From positions 2,353,615-2,417,614 of the forward strand of contig NZ_AZUQ01000001.1 in assembly GCF_000527155.1 (NCBI RefSeq): DNA of 64,000 nucleotides. Direction: 5' to 3'. The translations under genes and the position numbers were made by a program. Within the stretch, counting starts at the first letter, position 1; the number at the start of each line of letters is the position of its first letter. Under the pieces are notes generated by a model that was not told the origin of the DNA, did not search any database, and saw only the letters and a program-made list of their open reading frames with translations. The stretch is from Haloglycomyces albus DSM 45210. Lineage in GTDB: Bacteria > Actinomycetota > Actinomycetes > Mycobacteriales > Micromonosporaceae. Positions 1 to 7,146 of this stretch are shown here, in pieces.

Positions 1-206
<206 letters not shown>

Positions 207-224
207 TTTTTCTCTATGCGAGGT

Positions 225-1163
225 TTAGGAACTCTGTTCTTCGTCCTCGCTGCTTTCATCGCTGGGTTCGCTCGGTTCCGGCTCGGTGTCGTCCTCCGGC
301 ACGTCCTCCGACTCCTCGGGTGTTTCAGGCTCGTCGGAGGTTGATTCCTCTGGAGACTCGGTGGGTTCGTCCTCCGGGGTCCCGGAATCGTTCGCCTCAG
401 GGGAGTCGGTATTCTCCGCATCCGTCTCGCTGTCGGCGTCTTCCTCAGGGACAACGTCTTCCGGAACAGCACCGCCTGGATCGTCGTATGGCGCCTCGTC
501 CTGTTCGGCGGGGGCGCTTTCCGGCGGTGCGCTGTTGTCGCCGTAGTAACGACTGACGTTTCCAGTGGCGACTTGGCCGACGATCGACAATATGATCATG
601 GTGAGAACGAACACCACGGCCGAAGAGATGGCGGCCGTCAGCGTGGTCCGTTTCCAGCGCTTGCTCTGTTTGTCGGTCGAATCGAATTCGGCGAGCGGCG
701 GCATTTTCCGCGTTTCGGTGAGGGGAGCCGGTGTTTCGGGAACGACCGGAATCACCGACACCTGAGTCGCGTCCAGGTCGGAGTCGTCGGCGTAGCGAAT
801 TGCCACCGGATACGTGGCGCTGGCGGTAGGTCCGTCGCCGGTATGGGACGCCGGGTTTGAGCGACGTAGAGAGTTCAACTGGGTGACCTGCGCCTTGACC
901 TTGGCGTGGGTCGAGCGCATGGCACGCAGTATGAATACGGAACCGACAGTGGCGCACACACTGAGAATCGCGGTTCCGGTGACTGTCCCCCACAATCCGA
1001 GCCCTTTGGCCACCACGGCTCCTAGGGTCGAGGCGGCGGTCGCGGCCGCTATCTGCCCCAAGCTCAGCGACGTATCGCCGCTTCTATGAGTCCGAGTGCG
1101 GTTAACGGTGGCCGGCTGTGGGGTAATGGTTGGTGTCTGTTTTTCAGCCTGCTGTACAGCCAC
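225..1163 (-). CDS. Membrane protein with acidic C-terminal tail, paralogue of the next gene
   Basis: 312 residues if started at the GTG at 1163, which follows GGAGGG at a good distance. An ATG at 1178 is in frame but has no ribosome site. The N-terminal third has a long weakly hydrophobic stretch (about residues 35-80, with ASTLGAVVAKGLGLWGTV, GTAILSVCATVGSVFILRAM), followed by a basic linker. A clear transmembrane helix follows at about 183-205 (AAISSAVVFVLTMIILSIVG). The last about 90 residues are almost only Glu, Asp, Ser, Pro and Thr, so this tail is probably disordered and likely outside the membrane. The hydrophobic N-terminal block closely matches the protein encoded at 1574-2266. I do not recognise a named family and assign no function. 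It is convergent with dapB. Confidence 0.7.
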   Translation of the reverse strand: MAVQQAEKQTPTITPQPATVNRTRTHRSGDTSLSLGQIAAATAASTLGAVVAKGLGLWGTVTGTAILSVCATVGSVFILRAMRSTHAKVKAQVTQLNSLRRSNPASHTGDGPTASATYPVAIRYADDSDLDATQVSVIPVVPETPAPLTETRKMPPLAEFDSTDKQSKRWKRTTLTAAISSAVVFVLTMIILSIVGQVATGNVSRYYGDNSAPPESAPAEQDEAPYDDPGGAVPEDVVPEEDADSETDAENTDSPEANDSGTPEDEPTESPEESTSDEPETPEESEDVPEDDTEPEPSEPSDESSEDEEQSS

Positions 1164-1573
1164 GAGCCCTCCTGGCATAAGTCAATGAGGTGGTGGTATG
1201 GACGTGGAAGGTGGTCTGGACATGGAATGTGTCCCGGCTCGAGTGGCATTGAGACCGGTGAGATGACGAGTGATCGTCTCCGTGAACGGATCCTGTCGGT
1301 AGACCGTGAAGATGGGGTTCCCCCGATGGCGAGTATTCAATTATGGGTATACATGGAGTCGGAGAATCAATGAGACGATCCATGCCCGAACTCCAATGGT
1401 CACAGTTCACGCATCAGGATGCTACCCATTGTGTGAAGTATTACGATTTGATATCAACCGTATTACGATACTTTACCGCCTGCTACACACGAGCATTCAC
1501 TCGGGTGGGCATAGTCCCCTTGATGCGGCACTACATTGTGCAACACGCTATTGACCAAGGGTATTCCGTGGAT
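1164..1573. other. 410-bp gap without a recognised gene
   Basis: Open frames cross this gap on both strands, but they are rich in His, Arg and Cys, lack ribosome sites and resemble nothing I know. The stretch at about 1194-1242 contains a short tandem-like motif (ATGGACGTGGAAGG then CTGGACATGGAATG). The segment at about 1425-1570 is noticeably more A/T-rich and could hold the promoter of the minus-strand gene to its left. I see no terminator hairpin. Confidence 0.4.
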
Positions 1574-2266
1574 TTATTCCTCCACCGGGCTCGGCGACGG
1601 GCTCGGAGAGGGAGACGGGGAAGGCGACGGTGAGGGTGAGGGCGATATGGAAGGTGAGGGCGACGGGCTGATCGAAATGCTGGGTTCGGCCGTCGGGGTC
1701 TCGGTCGGGGATTCGGTGGGAGACGGTGAGGCGGTTTGGGGAGGGGGCTCAGCGGTCGGCGGATTGATCGTGACCGTCACCCGGGGTGGAGTAACGTAAC
1801 GATCCCCTTGGCCGGTGAACACCCCGAGCAGGAGGAGTGCGCCCATGGTGATGGCGAAGACGATGACACTGGCAATGGCGGTGCTGACCAACAGGCGTTT
1901 ACGGGAGGAGGATTTGTGTACGTATTCGTGGGACGTGGCTTTAAAGGTGGGTATGACATTCGTGCGCTCGTCATCCGCTTCTGCGGTGGCTTCGGTTTCG
2001 GTGGAGTCCTGTTCGGTTACCCGAATACGCTCGTGAGCGCGTCGCATGGCACGCAGGATCAGTACCGATCCAATGGTGGCGACCAGACTCAGAATCGCGG
2101 TACCCCAGACGGTTCCCCAGGCACCGAGGTAACGGATGATCAACGCTCCCAAAGTGGAGGCACCGGCGGCGGCGATGACCTGTCCCACCGTGACCTTGGT
2201 TTCGGACTCGTCGGGTTCTTCCGCGGGTTTCTTTCCTCGTGTGCTCCCGCTGCGATAAAGCTCCAT
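1574..2266 (-). CDS. Membrane protein with Ser-Pro repeat tail, paralogue of the 225-1163 gene
   Basis: 230 residues from the ATG at 2266. This start lies one base after the stop of the upstream lipoprotein gene and has AGGG ahead of it; the longer frame to 2338 would overlap that gene. The N-terminal hydrophobic block (VTVGQVIAAAGASTLGALII, then LGAWGTVWGTAILSLVATIG, then LILRAMRRAHE) matches the neighbouring paralogue nearly position for position. A second membrane helix follows (IASVIVFAITMGALLLLGVF). The C-terminal 60 residues are a Pro/Ser/Thr low-complexity tail with about 14 SP units. It is probably anchored with the tail outside. It is likely co-transcribed with the LppM-like lipoprotein. 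Function unknown. Confidence 0.72.
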   Translation of the reverse strand: MELYRSGSTRGKKPAEEPDESETKVTVGQVIAAAGASTLGALIIRYLGAWGTVWGTAILSLVATIGSVLILRAMRRAHERIRVTEQDSTETEATAEADDERTNVIPTFKATSHEYVHKSSSRKRLLVSTAIASVIVFAITMGALLLLGVFTGQGDRYVTPPRVTVTINPPTAEPPPQTASPSPTESPTETPTAEPSISISPSPSPSISPSPSPSPSPSPSPSPSPSPVEE

Positions 2267-2267
2267 G

Positions 2268-2954
2268 TTAGAAGCCCTGTCCCGGTTTACGCAGGGAGTA
2301 CCGGCTGAGGCGATGCAATTGCCATGCCCATAGGGCACCGAGCACCGCGATGGACAGGGACAATGCGATGAGGGTGATGCGACCGCCGTCGAACTGCACT
2401 GCCCGGGCGTGGAGACGGTATTCCTGACCCGGTTCCAGAACCCAGGTGACCGTTCGGCCTTCCAGCGTTCCGTTGTGTTCGGCTACGTTGGCGGGAAAGG
2501 TGACCGCAACCTGGTAATTCAGGCCGGGGGGTAGCGTGGCGGTCGAATCGTGCTTGAGATTCCAATAGCCTTCGGCCACCCAGGTGCGCTCGCTTCTACT
2601 GACCGATAGATTGCCCATTTCGTTGGTGATGAACGGATGCATGGCATCGATCGGTATATTGTGGAACGACACGCGCTGTCCTACCAATCCGTGGCGGTGA
2701 ATCGATTCCCGGTGCTGGTAGGGAACGGACTCGATAACTCCGTTGACGAAACCGTTGAATTGTCTCGGCGTCATTTCGGAATCGTTCACACTGGTCTGTT
2801 GCCACAGGTCTCCGTCCCACATCACCGTGATCGAGCCGCTGGCGGTGTTGTCCGCGCGCAGGTCGACGGCAGCGTTGGCGTGAACGCACGCGGTCAGAGC
2901 GAACACGAGCCCCAACGTCATCGTGAGCGCGGCGTAGCGGCGTGGGAGAGACAT
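2268..2954 (-). CDS. LppM-like lipoprotein with C-terminal membrane helix
   Basis: 228 residues. The N-terminus is a lipoprotein signal peptide: basic MSLPRRY, a hydrophobic stretch, then the lipobox LTAC with the acylated Cys at 23. The mature part begins CVHANAAVDLRADNTASGSI, which resembles the start of the LppM domain of mycobacterial LppM (Rv2171). A second membrane helix lies near the C-terminus (ITLIALSLSIAVLGALWAWQ), followed by a basic cytoplasmic end, as in LppM relatives. The start ATG has no Shine-Dalgarno; a -10-like TAATCT ends 6 nt upstream, so the mRNA may be leaderless. The next gene starts one base after this stop, indicating an operon. The family call is from memory of the LppM N-terminus; the molecular role is unknown. 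Confidence 0.72.
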   Translation of the reverse strand: MSLPRRYAALTMTLGLVFALTACVHANAAVDLRADNTASGSITVMWDGDLWQQTSVNDSEMTPRQFNGFVNGVIESVPYQHRESIHRHGLVGQRVSFHNIPIDAMHPFITNEMGNLSVSRSERTWVAEGYWNLKHDSTATLPPGLNYQVAVTFPANVAEHNGTLEGRTVTWVLEPGQEYRLHARAVQFDGGRITLIALSLSIAVLGALWAWQLHRLSRYSLRKPGQGF

Positions 2955-2960
2955 GACATG

Positions 2961-2966
2961 AGATTA
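2961..2966 (-). promoter_or_regulatory. Putative -10 element of a leaderless transcript
   Basis: On the minus strand the hexamer TAATCT is followed by exactly 6 nt and then the ATG of the LppM-like gene. No ribosome-binding purine run is present. The -35 match upstream is weak. Confidence 0.4.
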
Positions 2967-3078
2967 AATCCAAATCATCCCGTGATGTCGCGAATTCGCC
3001 AGACCGCGTTATTGGATTCGTGTTCGATGCGAAAGTTCTGAGGTAGACCGCCGTCGAGCGTTCCTGGTGTAATTCCTC

Positions 3079-3084
3079 TATGCT
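3079..3084 (+). promoter_or_regulatory. Putative -10 element TATGCT of a leaderless transcript
   Basis: TATGCT is followed by 6 nt and then the ATG at 3091, with no Shine-Dalgarno between. The expected transcription start would fall on the start codon. The -35 is not obvious. Confidence 0.5.
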
Positions 3085-3090
3085 GTAGGC

Positions 3091-3570
3091 ATGTCGTTGA
3101 GTACCGTACCGGAGACCGACACCTCGCAGTCTCGTTCTGATCAGCCCTCGCAGCGTGGATTCTGGCGAGGCTGGATGGGGCCGGTCGCGGTTCTGGCCGG
3201 TTTTGTCGTGGCGGCCGGGGCGGTTCTGTGGATCGATCCGACCGACGACGTCGGCCCGACGACGTGTCTGTTTAAAATGATGACCGGTTTCGACTGCCCG
3301 GGGTGTGGTGGAACGAGGGCCTTCTACTACGCGTTGACGCTGGACATACCTGAGGCGGCGCGTCACCATGCGATTGCGGTGTTCGCCGCCCCGTTCTTGG
3401 TATGGATGTTCGCTACCTGGGCCGGGCCGCGTTTGTTTCCCCGCCTACGCTGGAATGTACCGCGATTGCGAATGACTCCGGCCGTTATCGGTTGGTTCTT
3501 TGGTGCCTGGGGGTTGTACTGGGTATTGCGGAATCTGCCCTTCGAACCCTTTAGCCTCCTGTACGTCTAG
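3091..3570 (+). CDS. DUF2752 family membrane protein
   Basis: 159 residues. After a polar N-terminus comes a membrane helix (PVAVLAGFVVAAGAVLWI). Then comes the family signature: a Cys in TTCLFKMMTGFDCPGCGGTR, followed by helices around HHAIAVFAAPFLVWMFATWA and VIGWFFGAWGLYWVLRNLP. The C-P-x-C-G-x-T-R arrangement is characteristic of DUF2752, a small integral membrane family common in actinobacteria and without a known activity. The Cys pair could bind a metal or form a disulfide, but that is speculation. It stands alone between divergent and convergent neighbours. Confidence 0.82.
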   Translation: MSLSTVPETDTSQSRSDQPSQRGFWRGWMGPVAVLAGFVVAAGAVLWIDPTDDVGPTTCLFKMMTGFDCPGCGGTRAFYYALTLDIPEAARHHAIAVFAAPFLVWMFATWAGPRLFPRLRWNVPRLRMTPAVIGWFFGAWGLYWVLRNLPFEPFSLLYV

Positions 3571-3579
3571 CGTGTGCCA

Positions 3580-4395
3580 TCAAGCCCGTACCGAACGGTG
3601 CAGGTGGATGTCTCCCGACAGCGAGCGGGCGTTGATCTCTACGTTCTTGCCGTCCTCGCTCGGTCGAGGCGAGGTGTCTCCGGCGGCGAGGTCGCTGATG
3701 ACCGAACCGGCCTTCGCGTCCAAGTCCATCCATATGTCCGTGCCCGGAACGACGCCGATGTCGATGGAGCCGGAGACGGTCTTGGTGTTCACCACGCCGT
3801 GGGAGACCGCTTCCAGGTCGATGGAACCGGACACCGTTTTGGCCTTGATCGAGGAGTCGGCGCGGTAGACGGTCGCGGTTCCGGAAACGGTGTTGATGCT
3901 GAGTTCACCGCCGACGTGATTGATGTCGACCGATCCCGAGGCGGTGTTCACGCGAACGTCGTCCGAAGCGTTTTGGATGTTGATGCTTCCCGAGGCCGTG
4001 GTGGCGCGCACGGTCTGTGCCTGCTCTATTTCGATCTGCCCGGCGGCCGTGTGTGCGGCGACGGGACCCATCCGTCCCAGCGTGTAGAGCGGTGCGGAGG
4101 CCGATTTCAGGCTGATGTCGGAACCGAACGGCACCTTGACGTCGATGTGGACGGCGATGTTCTTTTTGAAAAACCAGTTGCTTTGTTTTTCCGGGGCGAC
4201 GATCCGAAGGTGGTTGGAATCGAAGTCGACCTTGGCCAAATCGGCCGCGTCGTCACCGGAATCGCTGGTGCGGGCCGCCCGGATCTCGACGAAAACGGTA
4301 TCGGAGTCGTGTCCGGTAACGGTGGCGGATCCATCGGCCAGGGTGATGGACGCGGTTATGGGCCCATCGGCTTCGAATTCGGTGTACTCATTCAT
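3580..4395 (-). CDS. DUF4097 family beta-strand-repeat protein
   Basis: 271 residues. From about residue 110 to the end it consists of regular repeats of about 20 residues with the pattern (T/A)(x)SGSI(D/N)I(x)(x)(V/A), for example RATTASGSINIQNASDDVRV and KTVSGSIDLEAVSHGVV. This is the right-handed beta-helix pattern of DUF4097 (putative adhesin) proteins. No signal peptide or membrane helix is visible, so it is probably cytoplasmic. The upstream ribbon-helix-helix gene ends 45 bases before this start and the two are probably one operon. In actinobacteria I recall this pairing as common. The role is unknown; an anti-regulator or a partner of the DNA-binding protein is possible. Confidence 0.85.
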   Translation of the reverse strand: MNEYTEFEADGPITASITLADGSATVTGHDSDTVFVEIRAARTSDSGDDAADLAKVDFDSNHLRIVAPEKQSNWFFKKNIAVHIDVKVPFGSDISLKSASAPLYTLGRMGPVAAHTAAGQIEIEQAQTVRATTASGSINIQNASDDVRVNTASGSVDINHVGGELSINTVSGTATVYRADSSIKAKTVSGSIDLEAVSHGVVNTKTVSGSIDIGVVPGTDIWMDLDAKAGSVISDLAAGDTSPRPSEDGKNVEINARSLSGDIHLHRSVRA

Positions 4396-4440
4396 GGTTA
4401 TTCCCTTTGCTGATGTGTGTGAGCGGTCATGGGTCGCGTA

Positions 4441-4929
4441 TTAGGCCCGTGCGTAGCCGGTGACGCGTTGACTGTGCTTGGCGCCGCGTTGCGGTCCCGA
4501 GCCGCGTGAATGTACGGCGCCGTTGACCGCTCGTACCAGCCAGGCATTGACGGATATGCCGGAGTTCGCGGCCGCGGCCTCCACATCCTCCTTGAGCGAT
4601 TCGGGTAGTCGTAGCGTGATTCGGGAGACGTCGTCGTCGCTGGGTGGTGTCGGTGGAACTTCTGCCACGTCGGTTTCGACGTTGTTTATGGTGAAGCTGA
4701 CGTCTTTACCTCGGATCTTGAGGTCGACCGAAGCATCCGACCCTGCCTTGTCGAGATCGTCGGTGATCTCGGCGGCGGCCTCGGAGAGAGCCTCCATCAA
4801 GGCAAGACGTGCACCGGAGTCGAGAGCCTCGGCCAAGAGTTCGGCGGTCTGTGCGGCATCGTCACCCGCCGGCGCGGCAGCGGCTGTGAGGCTGCGGCGC
4901 AGTGAGTCGATGTACGGTGTCAAATCCAT
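4441..4929 (-). CDS. Ribbon-helix-helix DNA-binding protein (HicB/Arc-like C-terminus)
   Basis: 162 residues. The N-terminal 60 residues look helical (LTPYIDSLRRSLTAAA and an Ala-rich continuation). The C-terminal region at about residues 104-140 carries a ribbon-helix-helix motif: strand SRITLRLPESLKEDVEAAA followed by NSGISVNAWLVRAVNGAV. That is the layout used by Arc, CopG and HicB-type DNA binders. No toxin is adjacent, so an ordinary autoregulator is more likely than a toxin-antitoxin antitoxin. The promoter ahead of it contains a perfect 7-bp inverted repeat between -35 and -10, a good candidate for its own operator. The start codon has no ribosome site and lies 6 nt after the -10. Confidence 0.75.
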   Translation of the reverse strand: MDLTPYIDSLRRSLTAAAAPAGDDAAQTAELLAEALDSGARLALMEALSEAAAEITDDLDKAGSDASVDLKIRGKDVSFTINNVETDVAEVPPTPPSDDDVSRITLRLPESLKEDVEAAAANSGISVNAWLVRAVNGAVHSRGSGPQRGAKHSQRVTGYARA

Positions 4930-4935
4930 GACGCC

Positions 4936-4964
4936 ATAATGACATCATATTTGATGTCTGTCAA
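4936..4964 (-). promoter_or_regulatory. Promoter with palindromic operator in the spacer
   Basis: Reading the minus strand: -35 TTGACA at 4964-4959 (perfect consensus), a 17-bp spacer, -10 CATTAT at 4941-4936, then 6 nt and the ATG at 4929. The perfect inverted repeat GACATCA-(4 nt)-TGATGTC at 4941-4958 fills the spacer and touches the -10. A dimeric repressor bound there would exclude RNA polymerase. The RHH protein encoded directly downstream is the natural candidate, by inference. Confidence 0.65.
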
Positions 4965-5261
4965 GTCCAGCGGGCGAAACCGAACGTTCCGTCGTGCTGA
5001 TGTCACGGTACTCGAGTTGAAACACGGTCAAGCGAATGTTGGACGCCCAGGGTGGAGAACTGAAAACCGGTGGTAAACGGGTGCGCGGCCGCAGGTGGAG
5101 TGGAAGGGGTCGTCGCACGCCGGTGAGTGCTGGCTCTCGCGGGTTCAGAGGGTAGAGTCATTAGTCGAAGGACCACGGTGACCAGGCCCGGGTGGTGCTA
5201 CGACGGCAAGCGTAGGCCCGGATCGGCCTAGGTACGGCGATAATACAAGGGGGACACTTCC
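4965..5261. other. Upstream region of thyX, no gene
   Basis: About 300 bases separate the divergent RHH gene and thyX. I see no convincing ORF. Near the right end, GCGATAATAC (about 5237-5246) could be a -10 for thyX. The thyX ribosome site is the AAGGGGG just after it. No hairpin terminator is expected between divergent genes and I see none. Confidence 0.4.
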
Positions 5262-6014
5262 ATGACAGAGATTGCACCGCTCAATGTTCGGCTCATCGCC
5301 TGGACGCATTTCGAACCGCCGGAGGACGTGCCGTGGGAGGCCGACGCCGAGGGCGGCCAGGCTCTCGCGGAATTCGCCGGACGTGCCTGCTATCAGTCCT
5401 GGAAGAAACCCAACCCTAAAACCGCGACCAATACCGGCTACCTTGATCATATTATGCGTGTGGGTCACCTGTCGGTCTTGGAGCACGGCAGTGTCTCCTT
5501 CTATTTGACCGGAATTTCACGGTCGCTCACCCACGAGCTGATTCGCCACCGGCACTTCTCCTATTCGCAGCTGTCGCAGCGTTATGTTCCCGAACGGGAC
5601 GCCCAAATGGTCGAGCCCGACGTGATCGCCGACGACCCGGAGCTGCATCAGAAGTTTCTCGACGCCGCCGAAGCGAGCCAGAAAGCCTATACCGAACTGC
5701 TCGAAGGGCTGGAGAAGAAATTCGCGGATGTGGAGAACCGGACGCTGCGTCGCAAGCAAGCGCGCCAGGCTGCACGGGCGATTCTTCCCAACGCGACTGA
5801 GACTCGTATGGTGGTAACAGGCAATTACCGTGCTTGGCGTCACTTCATCGCGATGCGGGCGAGCGAGCACGCCGACGTGGAAATTCGGGCCATGGCGATC
5901 GAGTGCCTGCGCCAGCTGCAGGACAAGGCCCCCAATGTGTTCGCTGATTTCACCATCACCGAACTCGAGGATGGAACCGAAGTGGCATCGTCTCCGTATG
6001 TCACGGAGGGGTAG
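5262..6014 (+). CDS. thyX: Flavin-dependent thymidylate synthase ThyX
   Basis: 250 residues, the usual ThyX length. The ThyX signature [14 protein letters not shown] is at residues 95-108; the family consensus is RHRxxSxNxxSxRY-like, and its residues bind dUMP and FAD. The Ser of the second half is followed by RYVPE as expected. The C-terminal part has the [21 protein letters not shown] segment, where Arg and His residues contact dUMP. The enzyme makes dTMP from dUMP using methylenetetrahydrofolate and reduced FAD. An AAGGGGGA ribosome site precedes the ATG. It sits directly before dapA, as in mycobacteria. No thyA is seen in the window. Confidence 0.97.
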   Translation: MTEIAPLNVRLIAWTHFEPPEDVPWEADAEGGQALAEFAGRACYQSWKKPNPKTATNTGYLDHIMRVGHLSVLEHGSVSFYLTGISRSLTHELIRHRHFSYSQLSQRYVPERDAQMVEPDVIADDPELHQKFLDAAEASQKAYTELLEGLEKKFADVENRTLRRKQARQAARAILPNATETRMVVTGNYRAWRHFIAMRASEHADVEIRAMAIECLRQLQDKAPNVFADFTITELEDGTEVASSPYVTEG

Positions 6015-6085
6015 AATCCGCCGAATTCCCCGTGGAAAAATGTTGAAGGTGGCCCCGTGGGGCGGCCACAATTGAGGTAGTTGTG

Positions 6086-6176
6086 ACTGGTCAGGTAGTG
6101 GAGCTTCGAGCGATAAGACGGTAACGTCAGAGCTGGAATGGACCGGGTCGGACGGCCTGGTAGTGACCTGACCAGT
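6086..6176. repeat. Long-range inverted repeat between thyX and dapA
   Basis: ACTGGTCAGGT (6086-6096) is a perfect complement of ACCTGACCAGT (6166-6176), leaving a 69-nt interior that has further short complementary pieces. It could close a structured leader of the dapA transcript. Just upstream (about 6047-6068) a shorter hairpin, GTGGCC...GGCCAC, may terminate thyX. It does not look like a lysine riboswitch. Confidence 0.45.
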
Positions 6177-6249
6177 AGCGTTGGTTCGTTCGCGTCCCTC
6201 CGGTGGGTAGCCTCCGGTGCGGGCGCCTAACTAGTATTGGTGAAAAAGT

Positions 6250-7146
6250 ATGCGTAATGTGACGCGCCCCTTCGGGCGGACATTGGTTGCCATGATCACG
6301 CCGTTTACCCGTTCCGGAGAGCTGGATGTGCCGGGGGCGGCGGAATTGGCCAGGTATCTGGTGGATGACCAAGGTTGTGACGGTTTGGTGCTCAACGGCA
6401 CGACCGGTGAATCCCCGACGACCACTGACGCCGAGAAGGTTCAGCTCATCGAAACCGTGGTCGACGCGGTGGGAGATCGTGCTCATATCGTGTCCGGAGC
6501 GTCCACGAACAATACTGCGCATTCCATCGAACAGGCCAAGGCCGCTGAGAAGGCCGGAGCCAACGGTTTGCTGCTGGTGACGCCGTACTACTCGCAGCCG
6601 CCTCAAGACGGTGTGGAAGCGCATTTCAAGGCGATCGTCGACTCCACCGATCTGCCCGCCATGCTGTACGACATTCCGATACGCACGGGTATCACCCTTA
6701 CTCCCTACACCTATGACATTTTGGCAAAACACCCGCAGATCGTGGCGGTCAAAGACGCCACGCACGATATTCGTTTTACGCAACGTGTTCGTGTGGACAC
6801 CGGCCTGGCGGTATACTGTGGTGTCGATTCGTTGAATCTTCCGGCGTATTCCACCGGTCAGGTCGGCGTGGTCAGCGTCATCGCCCACCTGGTTGGCAAG
6901 CACATCAATACGATGTTCGACGCTTACGACAAAGGCGAGACGGATCGCGCGCTGGCGGTGTCCGACGGTCTGCTGCCTGCGTTGCATGCCTTGCAGGGTC
7001 CGGCCCAGGGGGTAGTCGCGGTGAAGGCGGCATTGAAGGCGAAGGGCCTTCCCGCCGGTGATCCGCGTATGCCTTTGCCGCCCGCCGATGCGCCGACCGT
7101 TGAGCTTATTAAACAGAATCTGGCGCTGGTGGAGGAAAACCTGTGA
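6250..7146 (+). CDS. dapA: 4-hydroxy-tetrahydrodipicolinate synthase
   Basis: 298 residues, standard DapA length, TIM-barrel aldolase class I. The Schiff-base lysine is K168 in VAVKDATHD. The catalytic tyrosine is Y140 in LYDIPIRTG, and the substrate motif GTTGESPT follows LVLNG near residues 48-57. It condenses pyruvate with aspartate semialdehyde, the first committed step to diaminopimelate. The start ATG follows a poor ribosome site; the alternative is none nearby. Its stop overlaps the GTG of rnj (GTGA), so the two are translationally coupled, as in mycobacteria. Confidence 0.97.
   Translation: MRNVTRPFGRTLVAMITPFTRSGELDVPGAAELARYLVDDQGCDGLVLNGTTGESPTTTDAEKVQLIETVVDAVGDRAHIVSGASTNNTAHSIEQAKAAEKAGANGLLLVTPYYSQPPQDGVEAHFKAIVDSTDLPAMLYDIPIRTGITLTPYTYDILAKHPQIVAVKDATHDIRFTQRVRVDTGLAVYCGVDSLNLPAYSTGQVGVVSVIAHLVGKHINTMFDAYDKGETDRALAVSDGLLPALHALQGPAQGVVAVKAALKAKGLPAGDPRMPLPPADAPTVELIKQNLALVEENL

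Noticed and set aside
1580-1700. Tandem DNA repeat (GAGGGCGA-like units)
   Set aside because: It is the coding sequence of the Ser-Pro tail of the 1574-2266 protein, not an independent repeat element.
6015-6249. Lysine riboswitch before dapA
   Set aside because: Inverted repeats exist, but the conserved core sequences of the lysine riboswitch are not present.
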